Below, piece after piece: positions 22,459 through 29,542 of a DNA stretch of 29,542 nt. The stretch spans positions 1-29,542 of the forward strand of contig USCI01000026.1 of assembly GCA_900553255.1 (NCBI GenBank). Direction: 5' to 3'. How positions within the stretch are numbered: position 1 is the stretch's first letter; each line of letters opens with the position of its first letter. The notes under the pieces were generated by a model. The model was given only the letters and a program-made list of their open reading frames with translations. It searched no databases and was not told the origin of the DNA. The translations under genes were made by a program, and so were the position numbers. The DNA comes from an uncultured Oscillospiraceae bacterium (lineage in GTDB: Bacteria; Bacillota; Clostridia; Oscillospirales; Acutalibacteraceae).

Positions 22459-23799
22459 ATGAAAAAATGTATTCCGGCTCTGCTCATCTGCCTGCTTGCC
22501 GGTCTGCTTGCCGGCTGCGGAACGGACGGCCCGGCTTCCTCCGGAATGGCACCGGGCACCGATCTCGTCTCCGGCGTGGAGATGCCTGCCCTCGAAAACA
22601 GCAAGGTTACCATCCTGCTCAACGTCGAAAAGGATACTGTCGCCGCCAGCGACACCGAGGATGAACCGAGTGCGATGAACCGCACCTTTCAGAAATGGGA
22701 GGCCGAGTACGGCACGGCGGTGGAGGTGCAGGCGGTGGAATGGGACAGCTTTACCTCTCATCTGGCCACCGCGGCCGCTGCCGACCAGATGCCGGACGTG
22801 GTGTACGGCGGCCCGCTGTGGTTTCCGCGCTGGCCGGCCAACAATCTGGTGCAGCCGCTGGATGATTACAGCGATTATATCGATCTGAATGACCCGATGT
22901 GGAACCGGGAAATCATGGATCAGCTGATGGTGGACGGCAAGCACTATGTCGCTTTTGGCCAGCGGCCGGAGAAGTTTTACATCGCCTTTAACCAGACCAA
23001 ATTTGAGCAGGCGGGCGAAACCACCCCGCTTGAACACTTTCAGGCGGGCACCTGGAACTGGACCCAGTTTGTCAAAACCGCCCAGAATATGACCGACGCC
23101 GCCAACGACGAATTCGGTTTCAACAGCTGGAACCTCGGTTACGGAAACTGCATTTACCCGCTGCTGACCTGGGGCGACGACGGCAAGCTGCAGGTTTCCA
23201 TCCGCGACAACAATACCGTGCGCTGGCTCACCGAGGTATCCAACCTGTACCGCAGCGGCGCTGCGCGGGTGGAGGATATGGGCAACTGGCTGCAGACCTT
23301 CCCGGCCGGCAAGGATGCCATGGTCAGCTGTACGCCGGAGGAATACGTCCGTTTCCGCCAGCGCATCAACTCGACCGGCGGCGACCAGCTGGGCATTGCT
23401 CCGATGCCGGTGTTTGATCCTACCGGCGAAACCGAATCGATCTGCACCGCCAACGTTTACGGCTTCAGCATCGCCTCCAAGGCGCCGAATCCGCAGGGGG
23501 CGGCCGCTTTCATTGATCTGTATTACAAGAACTGGAACGCCGTTATCGGCAAGATGGGTGAATTCGGCCTGATGGAGAAATATCTCACCGAGGATGAACG
23601 CGAGGCACTGCTTGCGGTGGACGATGTGCCGGTGGTGCTGGATTTCACCAATGGCATCGGCAACAACAAGACCATTCTGGAGCAGGCGCTCGACGGCATC
23701 AATAACCCCAACAGCACCAAGTCGGTGCAGGCGTTTGTCGATGAAGCGGCACCGCTGCTGGAGGCGGAACTCAACGAGTTCTACCGCTCGCTCGGCTGA
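22459..23799 (+). CDS. Extracellular solute-binding lipoprotein, ABC sugar importer
   Basis: This 446-residue family 1 solute-binding protein has lipobox LLAGC with Cys20. Typical strings are QMPDVVYGGPLWFPRW, KFYIAFNQTKFEQAG, TWNWTQFVKTAQNMTD and an ANVYGFSIASKAPNPQGA hinge near the C-lobe. Trp-rich pockets suit sugar stacking. The size is normal, unlike the 956-residue fusion earlier in the cluster, so this one is the likely partner of the second permease pair (16812-18714) although five genes separate them. Ribosome binding sequence AAGAAAGGAAG lies upstream. Confidence 0.9.
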   Translation: MKKCIPALLICLLAGLLAGCGTDGPASSGMAPGTDLVSGVEMPALENSKVTILLNVEKDTVAASDTEDEPSAMNRTFQKWEAEYGTAVEVQAVEWDSFTSHLATAAAADQMPDVVYGGPLWFPRWPANNLVQPLDDYSDYIDLNDPMWNREIMDQLMVDGKHYVAFGQRPEKFYIAFNQTKFEQAGETTPLEHFQAGTWNWTQFVKTAQNMTDAANDEFGFNSWNLGYGNCIYPLLTWGDDGKLQVSIRDNNTVRWLTEVSNLYRSGAARVEDMGNWLQTFPAGKDAMVSCTPEEYVRFRQRINSTGGDQLGIAPMPVFDPTGETESICTANVYGFSIASKAPNPQGAAAFIDLYYKNWNAVIGKMGEFGLMEKYLTEDEREALLAVDDVPVVLDFTNGIGNNKTILEQALDGINNPNSTKSVQAFVDEAAPLLEAELNEFYRSLG

Positions 23800-23824
23800 C
23801 ATGCACCGCACGGAGGGGAAAGGA

Positions 23825-25951
23825 ATGATGTATATGAAACGCTTTTTCCGGCTGCTGGGGCTGTTTCTGGCCTCAACCATGCTGTGCACTGCCTGTTCTC
23901 CGGGGGCGACGCCGGACAGTGATCCGGCCGGCGATCCCGCGGCGTCCGGCGCGGCCGGCAACCTGGTCCCGTCGGATACCTTTCCGATGTTTTCCAATGA
24001 CATCGATTATTCCCGGGGCGGCAACATCCCGGAGTCGGAGGCTTATTTGAACTATTCAGCACAAAAGGGGTTCCGCCATACCTTTACCGATATGGTTTAT
24101 CACGATGCCGAGCTGGCGGCGGTGCGGCTGGCGGAGGCCGGCATCTTTGAAAAGACCGATACCTTTGCACCGGATGAAGCCATGAATGTGCAGACCTTTG
24201 TCACCGCACTGCTCCAGCTTGCCGGCAAGGCAAAGGGCGGCGAGGATGAGGCGGAGGTCAAAAAGCTGGTGAAGAGCACCGCCCTTGCCGAGGATGGTGT
24301 GCTCGGCGATTACGGTGCGGCGCTCACCCGTGAACAGCTGGCATACCTGCTTGACCGCGCCTGTGTCGACCGCGAGAATGTGTCGCAGTATAAGCTGCTG
24401 GTCGGCGATTTTGCCGCAATCGCCGACAGCATGAAAAACAGCGTGCTGCAGTGCATCGGGCTGGGGCTGCTGCCCTGCAGTGAAAGCTTTTCGCCGCAGC
24501 AGGCGGTCACCCGTGCCGAAGCGGCCCAGGCGCTGTACCGTCTGGCAAATCCCGGCATGCGGCTGATCCCGCCCTATGAGCTGGGGGACGCCTATGCCGA
24601 CGGGACAACTACCTACCTTGTGAAAAACACCTATGAGGAAAATCCCGGCGGGGTACAGTTCGGCTTCTGGTCCAATTACAATCAGCAGGCCTTTACCTTC
24701 TCCCAGTTCGGCAAGAGGCCCATCGACCGGGTGGATTTTCATAAGTGGGTGAGTTCCGAGACCGAAAAGGGGCATTACCAGTTCGGCTTCTCCAACTCGC
24801 AGAACGGGCATAAGCTCGGCTCCACCGTTATCACCAATGTGGATATTTCGGCTAATCTGGAATGGAACCCTTATTTCCAGAAAAGCAACATCCCGGCATT
24901 TTACAAGCAGGATATCACCGATCCCGAAACCCGTCAGGCGGCGAAATCCTTCCTGTACTCGTATGTGCAGGCGCTGCTGGAGGCGCTCAAGGGAGATGTG
25001 ATCCTGTCGATTGATTATGAGGTGGACTGGCAGCAGAACATCTCCGGCATCGACGAGGAATCCCGCCGCCGCGCGGCGATCTGGGGAGAATGGTATGTCG
25101 AGGCGTGCCAGGCGGCGAGGGACGCGGCCAAACAAATCGGCGCGGCTGACCGGCTCAAGCTGATCATTATCTATAACAACATCACCGACCTGCACAAGCT
25201 CGGCGTGGCCCAGAACGAGTGGATGGTCAAGTGCGGCCAGGCGTCGGATTACATCGGCATCGATTCCTACGCCATGGCCCAGGACAAGACCGACCCGTCC
25301 ATCACCCTCGAAAGTATGCGGTACCTGATCAATAATTTTTCTTTCGGCAAGCCGGTCATCATGGTGGAAAACGGCCTGAGCACTACGGAAGAAGGCATCA
25401 GTGAGCAGACGCAGGCGGATTACTTCAAGAACCTGTTCCGGGAGTTCCGCTTTGCACTGGGCAAGGGCGATTTCCTCAACGGCAACCTTGCCGGCTATCT
25501 GGTATGGTGCCTGAAGGATGAGGGAGGCGCCGGATTCGGCTTGTTCCGTGAAGACGGCAGCGCCAAGCCTGCCGCCGCGGTCGTACGGGAAGGGATCGAT
25601 TGGCTGGAAAGCTGCCGGCAGTATAATCCGTCGGTGCTGAAGAAAACCGAAAACGTCATTTCCTCCAGCGAGATCGAGGTGTCGGTAAACAGCGGTACGG
25701 CCTACGACAAACTGACCTTTGTCACCGAACAGACCGCGGGCGAAAAGAACCTGCGGATTAAGCTCAGGGAGCAGGGTTCGGTCTATATCACCGTCAACGG
25801 GACCTATCATTATGCCAGCACCGGCATGACCACCCGGCATGTTATCGCCCTGCCGGAAGGGGTGAGGGACGGAATCAATGTTATCGACATCTATTTCGGT
25901 CACGACACCACCCCGTTCTCCCAGGCGGTGGAGGCCATTGATTTGAAATGA
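23825..25951 (+). CDS. SLH-domain lipoprotein with glycoside hydrolase-like barrel
   Basis: This 708-residue lipoprotein (CTAC, Cys24) has three SLH-like repeats: about 84-135 (FTDMVYHDAELAAVRLAEAG), 145-185 (LTREQLAYLLDRA) and 190-243 (VTRAEAAQALYRLA). SLH repeats bind cell-wall pyruvylated polymer. Residues about 255-600 are a probable clan GH-A barrel: SIDYEVDWQQN ends one strand with Glu399, GIDSYAMAQ follows, and VIMVENGLST holds Glu515. The two are 116 residues apart, in keeping with an acid/base and nucleophile pair. A beta domain closes the protein (about 610-708). In-frame ATGs at 23825, 23828 and 23834 cannot be told apart. The substrate is unknown. Lipid anchor plus SLH gives two wall or membrane contacts. 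Confidence 0.8.
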   Translation: MMYMKRFFRLLGLFLASTMLCTACSPGATPDSDPAGDPAASGAAGNLVPSDTFPMFSNDIDYSRGGNIPESEAYLNYSAQKGFRHTFTDMVYHDAELAAVRLAEAGIFEKTDTFAPDEAMNVQTFVTALLQLAGKAKGGEDEAEVKKLVKSTALAEDGVLGDYGAALTREQLAYLLDRACVDRENVSQYKLLVGDFAAIADSMKNSVLQCIGLGLLPCSESFSPQQAVTRAEAAQALYRLANPGMRLIPPYELGDAYADGTTTYLVKNTYEENPGGVQFGFWSNYNQQAFTFSQFGKRPIDRVDFHKWVSSETEKGHYQFGFSNSQNGHKLGSTVITNVDISANLEWNPYFQKSNIPAFYKQDITDPETRQAAKSFLYSYVQALLEALKGDVILSIDYEVDWQQNISGIDEESRRRAAIWGEWYVEACQAARDAAKQIGAADRLKLIIIYNNITDLHKLGVAQNEWMVKCGQASDYIGIDSYAMAQDKTDPSITLESMRYLINNFSFGKPVIMVENGLSTTEEGISEQTQADYFKNLFREFRFALGKGDFLNGNLAGYLVWCLKDEGGAGFGLFREDGSAKPAAAVVREGIDWLESCRQYNPSVLKKTENVISSSEIEVSVNSGTAYDKLTFVTEQTAGEKNLRIKLREQGSVYITVNGTYHYASTGMTTRHVIALPEGVRDGINVIDIYFGHDTTPFSQAVEAIDLK

Positions 25952-25967
25952 TAAACGAGGTTGCTGC

Positions 25968-28172
25968 ATGAGTACGACCACATTACGAACCCCTTTGGTC
26001 TGGGAATGCGGATTTTGTGACGACGAGACGGCATCGCCGGCGGAGTATTATCCGGCTGAGGTGCCGGGGGCGGTACAGCTGGATTATGCCAGGGCACATG
26101 GCTGGGGCCCGTTCTGGCTGGAAAAGGATCCGTCGGTCTACGCCTTTATGGAGGACAAATTCTGGTGCTATCGGGCGCCGCTGTCAATCGGCGGCGATCA
26201 GGAAGGCGCCGTGCTGGTTTTCTGCGGAATCGACTATCGCTGCCGCATCCGGGTGGACGGCGACACACTGTATGAGGGCGAAGGGATGTTTTCCGAGCTG
26301 CGTCTGGATGTCAGCCGGTACCGCGGTGCGCCGCATACGCTGGAGGTGCGCATCTGGCCGGCGCCGAAGGTCCCGCCGGTTCGGGAAGGACGGGACGAGG
26401 CGCGGGAGAGCTGTAAACCGCCGGTGTCCTATGGCTGGGATTTCCAGCCGCGGCTGATTCCGTTGGGAATTTGGGATGAGGCGTATCTGGAACAAAGCGC
26501 GGAAACGGGGCTTCTGTCCTGCCGGGTGGCGCCTGAAGTGGCGGATGATCTGGGTACGGCCTGGCTCGACGCCGAGGTATCGGTCACCCGGAACACCCGG
26601 ATTGCCTTTGAGCTGTGGGACGACGAGGGAAACCGCTGCCTGCGCCGGGAGCGGCAGACCGAGGACTGCCGGGCGGGCTGCCGCCTGACCGTGGTTTCCC
26701 CGCGTTTATGGTGGCCGGCCGGTGCCGGCCCGCAGCGGCTGTATACGCTGCGGGTTCTGGCACGGGAGGAGTGCCTGATCGAAAAAACGGTTGGGTTCCG
26801 CCGGGTACGGCTGGTGATGAACGCCGGGGAATGGGATTTGCCGGACGCTTTTCCCAAAACCCGCAGCACCCCGCCGATCACGCTCGAAATCAACGGCAGA
26901 AGGCTCTTCGCCAAGGGCAGCAACTGGGTCAATCCCGATGTGTTCCCCGGCCGGGTGAACGAGGAGACGTATAAACAGCTGCTCTCCCTTGCGGCCGACG
27001 CAAACATGAATATCCTGCGGGTATGGGGCGGCGGCGGGGTCAACAAGGAACCCTTTTTCCACTGGTGTGACCGGCTCGGCCTGATGGTATGGCAGGAGTT
27101 CCCGCTCGCCTGCAATGAATATCCGGATAAACCCGCGTATTTGCAGGTGCTTGAGCGGGAGGCGGTCAGCATCGTTACCCGGCTGCGCAGCCATCCGTGT
27201 GTGGTGCTGTGGTGCGGGGGCAACGAGCTGTTTAATGCCTGGTCCGGGATGACCGATCAGCATCACGCGCTGCGGCTGCTCAATAAGGTGTGCTATGAGC
27301 TGGACCGCCGGACGCCGTTCATCATGACCTCCCCGCTGTACGGCATGGCGCACGGGCATTACCGCCTCCTGGACAGCCCCACAGAGGAATTCATTACCAA
27401 ACTGGCGGAGCAGAAAAATACCGCCTATACCGAATTCGGCGTGCCGGGAAGCAACAGCCGGGAATACCTGCTGCAGTTTGTCGCCAAAGAGGAGCTGGAT
27501 GGCTGCCGCTCGATCAGCGATCTCAACCGGCTTATGCCGTTCATGGCCGCCCCGATCTGGCCAAAGCTGTTTGAACAAACGATGTGCTATTATTACGACC
27601 AGCCCGGTACACCGGAACAGGTTCTCGAGCGCTCGGCCGATCTGCAGGGGATGGCCTACAAATCGCTTTTCGAGGAGATGCGCAGGCAGTGGCCGCGCTG
27701 TTCGATGGCGGTCAACTGGTGTCTCAACGCGCCGTGGCCGCTGATCTGCAGTGAAAATCTGATCGACTGGCCGTGTGTTCCCAAACGGGCATTTGAGGAC
27801 GTGAAGGCCGCGCTGCGCCCGCAGCTGGCCAGCCTGCGCATCCGCCGTCAGGTATATCCGGCCGGCGGCGAGTTCACCGCGGAAGTCTGGATGCTCAACG
27901 ATGCGTTTGAGGAAATGCCCGGCGATACGGTGGAGGTGATCGGTCGGTGCGGCGGGCAGGAACAGGAGCTGCTCCTTTGGACGGCACAGCCCACTCCGCC
28001 GCAGAGCAATCAGCGGGGCCCGGGCGTGTACTGGCGCCTGCCGGACAATGGGGCGGATGAGCTGACCGTCGAGCTGAGGTGCCGGCAGCATCCGGAATGG
28101 ATCTCGGTCTATCGCTACCGGGTCAAATCACCGGAGGCTTACCGGCGCAGCATGACCCTGAACAACCTGTAA
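25968..28172 (+). CDS. GH2 family beta-mannosidase-like glycosidase
   Basis: This 734-residue enzyme has no signal peptide, so it is cytoplasmic. The N-terminal jelly roll (about 1-180) contains the FWCYRAPL-to-GIDYRCRIRVDG strands. An immunoglobulin-like domain follows, then a barrel opening at ITLEINGRRLFAKGSNWVNPD. MNILRVWGGGGVNKEPFFHW and LGLMVWQEFPLACNEYP are the beta-mannosidase branch signature. HPCVVLWCGGNEL holds acid/base Glu420, and TAYTEFGVPGS holds nucleophile Glu489. It would release beta-linked mannose, or possibly glucosamine, from the non-reducing end of imported oligosaccharides. It is somewhat shorter than many beta-mannosidases (over 800 residues), mainly after the barrel. 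The start lies 16 bases after the previous stop. Confidence 0.9.
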   Translation: MSTTTLRTPLVWECGFCDDETASPAEYYPAEVPGAVQLDYARAHGWGPFWLEKDPSVYAFMEDKFWCYRAPLSIGGDQEGAVLVFCGIDYRCRIRVDGDTLYEGEGMFSELRLDVSRYRGAPHTLEVRIWPAPKVPPVREGRDEARESCKPPVSYGWDFQPRLIPLGIWDEAYLEQSAETGLLSCRVAPEVADDLGTAWLDAEVSVTRNTRIAFELWDDEGNRCLRRERQTEDCRAGCRLTVVSPRLWWPAGAGPQRLYTLRVLAREECLIEKTVGFRRVRLVMNAGEWDLPDAFPKTRSTPPITLEINGRRLFAKGSNWVNPDVFPGRVNEETYKQLLSLAADANMNILRVWGGGGVNKEPFFHWCDRLGLMVWQEFPLACNEYPDKPAYLQVLEREAVSIVTRLRSHPCVVLWCGGNELFNAWSGMTDQHHALRLLNKVCYELDRRTPFIMTSPLYGMAHGHYRLLDSPTEEFITKLAEQKNTAYTEFGVPGSNSREYLLQFVAKEELDGCRSISDLNRLMPFMAAPIWPKLFEQTMCYYYDQPGTPEQVLERSADLQGMAYKSLFEEMRRQWPRCSMAVNWCLNAPWPLICSENLIDWPCVPKRAFEDVKAALRPQLASLRIRRQVYPAGGEFTAEVWMLNDAFEEMPGDTVEVIGRCGGQEQELLLWTAQPTPPQSNQRGPGVYWRLPDNGADELTVELRCRQHPEWISVYRYRVKSPEAYRRSMTLNNL

Positions 28173-28274
28173 GGATTATCACGGCCGGGCGTTTTATTGC
28201 AACGGGAGAGCGCTCCTATACGGAGTGGCTGTATGCACAAATTAACTACCGGCAGGAAAGGAAGGACCAACGGG

Positions 28275-29405
28275 ATGAAAAAACTGAAAATCGCACTGAT
28301 CGGTTTGGGCTTTGGCGGATGTTTTGCCGATATCTATCACGAGCACCCGGATGTGGGGGAGCTGGTGGTGTTCGATACCGATAAGGCGCTGGAAAAGGTG
28401 TTCCGGGACAAACTGGGGATTACCCGGCAGTACGACAGCCTGGACGAGATTTTGAAGGACGATACGGTTGACGCCGTGCACCTGGTTACCCCGATTCCGC
28501 TGCATGAGGAGCAGAGCGTCGCGGTGCTTGAGGCGGGAAAGCACTGCGCGTGTACGGTGCCGATGGCCACCACGCTGGAGGGAATCCGGAAAATTACGCA
28601 GGCCAAACGGCGCAGCGGCAAAATCTACATGATGATGGAAACCACCCTGTATACCTACCAGTTCCAGTATGTACGGCAGATGCGGGACAGCGGCCGCCTC
28701 GGACGCATTCAGTTTATGCGCGGCTCCCACTATCAGGATATGTCCAACTGGCCGGATTACTGGATGGGGCTGCCGCCGATGCATTACGGCACCCATGCCA
28801 TCGGGCCGATGGTCGCCTTGTCCGGTTCCCGGATTAAGCGCGTGAACTGTTTTGGCAGCGGTACAATGGAGCCGTGGCTGTCCGAGCAGTATCACAACCC
28901 GTTCCCGGTGGAAAGTGCGTTGTTTGAATTTGAAAACGGGCTTAAGGGCGAAGCGACCCGCTCGCTCTTCGAGACCGCGCGGGTATATCAGGAGGGATTT
29001 TTCGTTTACGGAAGCGATGCCTGCTTTGAATGGGGCTTTGCCGACGAGGATGATCCGTATGTGACCACCCTTCTGCCGCTGGAAGAGGGCAGGCGCGGCC
29101 GCAACGCCAGGGTTGAGGTTGTCCGGATGCCGAATTTTTGCGCATCCCTGCCGGAAGAGATCCGCCATTTTACGGTCGGCGGCAATTATGATCCGCTTAA
29201 CCCGCAGGAATCGCTGAAGGTGGGAGCGGGCGGTGGCCATCACGGTTCGCATCCTCATCTGGTTAACGAGTTCGTCAGGAGTATCGTCGAGAAGCGCAAA
29301 CCGTATATTGACGAGGTGCTCGGCGGCAATATCACCGCCGCCGGGGTTTGTGCCCATGAGTCTGCGCTGCAAAACGGCGAAGCGGTTATGGTGCCGGAAT
29401 TCTGA
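28275..29405 (+). CDS. Gfo/Idh/MocA family oxidoreductase lacking the EKP motif
   Basis: This 376-residue cytoplasmic protein has a Rossmann NAD(P)-binding domain (IGLGFGGCF, Gly10/Gly12/Gly15) and a C-terminal alpha/beta domain of the Gfo/Idh/MocA family. Where the family usually has EKP after the Ala-Gly-Lys-His stretch, this one reads CACTVPMATT (91-100), so the usual Lys is Val95. MHYGTHAIGPM supplies candidate active-site His residues. Its reaction is probably oxidation or reduction of a sugar or a redox-assisted glycoside cleavage, but the missing Lys leaves this open. The ATG at 28275 follows GGAAAGGAAGG. It is the last gene of the cluster, before a strong hairpin. Confidence 0.88.
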   Translation: MKKLKIALIGLGFGGCFADIYHEHPDVGELVVFDTDKALEKVFRDKLGITRQYDSLDEILKDDTVDAVHLVTPIPLHEEQSVAVLEAGKHCACTVPMATTLEGIRKITQAKRRSGKIYMMMETTLYTYQFQYVRQMRDSGRLGRIQFMRGSHYQDMSNWPDYWMGLPPMHYGTHAIGPMVALSGSRIKRVNCFGSGTMEPWLSEQYHNPFPVESALFEFENGLKGEATRSLFETARVYQEGFFVYGSDACFEWGFADEDDPYVTTLLPLEEGRRGRNARVEVVRMPNFCASLPEEIRHFTVGGNYDPLNPQESLKVGAGGGHHGSHPHLVNEFVRSIVEKRKPYIDEVLGGNITAAGVCAHESALQNGEAVMVPEF

Positions 29406-29461
29406 ATATACGGCAGCGTGTCGGATTCCGCCGGCAGGCCGTCTCCTCGGAATAACAGAAA

Positions 29462-29491
29462 AAGCGCCCATCCGGTGAAGGATGGGCGCTT
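29462..29491 (-). terminator. Intrinsic terminator, best read from the minus strand
   Basis: Perfect 12-bp arms (29462-29473 and 29480-29491) enclose GGTGAA. On the minus strand the stem is followed by TTTTTCTG, so it suits a gene converging from beyond the right edge. On the plus strand it follows the oxidoreductase by 57 bases and lacks a T-run, though it could still stop or protect the cluster transcript. Confidence 0.75.
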
Positions 29492-29542
29492 CAGACTGTC
29501 AAAAAAGTCGTTTCGCAAAAAATAATGCACAAAAAGTTTTCG

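Noticed and set aside
18814..25981. Very long minus-strand open frames opposite the cluster (for example 18814-20967, 21397-24003 and 24056-25981)
   Set aside because: Their translations are rich in His, Arg, Gln and Gly with no recognisable motif or ribosome binding site, and each lies exactly antisense to a well-supported plus-strand gene. They arise from GC-rich codon bias.
29255..29530. Minus-strand ORF at the right edge
   Set aside because: It reads through the terminator hairpin (29462-29491) and then antisense into the oxidoreductase gene, and it has no recognisable features.

Overview
The window looks like chromosomal DNA from a Gram-positive member of the Clostridia, most likely an Oscillospirales/Ruminococcaceae-type gut anaerobe. 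This is inferred from a DUF4364 regulator, many lipobox lipoproteins with Ser/Thr-rich linkers, SLH repeats, MalF/MalG-type sugar permeases encoded without an ATPase, GGAGG-type ribosome binding sites and fairly GC-rich coding DNA. No 16S gene or other marker is present, so the taxonomy is inference.

Region 1 (1-4.9 kb) is housekeeping and accessory DNA. A DUF4364 winged-helix regulator on the minus strand is divergent from a uracil/NCS2 permease with a clear sigma-A promoter. Next come a small lipoprotein, a MATE efflux pump destroyed by a large internal deletion plus frameshift, a Sir2 deacylase, and a YaiI/DUF188 protein overlapping the Sir2 stop codon.

Region 2 (4.9-6.8 kb) centres on tRNA-Ser(GGA), which has its own promoter. 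It is followed by four intrinsic terminators in about 210 bp and by a decayed mobile element: a Cys-rich small ORF and the C-terminal end of a large serine recombinase. Then come a terminator duplicated in tandem with a 91-bp period, a further terminator, and an AT-rich leader with a promoter and two inverted repeats.

Region 3 (6.8-29.4 kb) is one long same-strand cluster of 15 genes for uptake and breakdown of a complex carbohydrate. In order: an AraC regulator; a 956-residue solute-binding protein fused to two repeated beta-sandwich modules; a first permease pair; a beta-propeller/TPR/Yip1 membrane protein; a DUF5696 lipoprotein; a second permease pair; two surface proteins carrying three copies of one unassigned domain; an SGNH esterase lipoprotein; a second solute-binding lipoprotein; an SLH-bearing lipoprotein with a glycosidase-like barrel; a cytoplasmic GH2 beta-mannosidase-like enzyme; and a Gfo/Idh/MocA oxidoreductase lacking the usual EKP motif. 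A hairpin at 29462-29491 ends the cluster.

A working model is that surface esterase and glycosidase-like proteins process an acylated, possibly mannose-containing polysaccharide. Two ABC importers, powered by a shared ATPase encoded elsewhere, would bring oligosaccharides in, and the GH2 enzyme and oxidoreductase would process them inside. The substrate is a hypothesis. The least described parts are the SBP fusion, the propeller/TPR/Yip1 protein, the DUF5696 protein and the WGQVLL-domain surface proteins.
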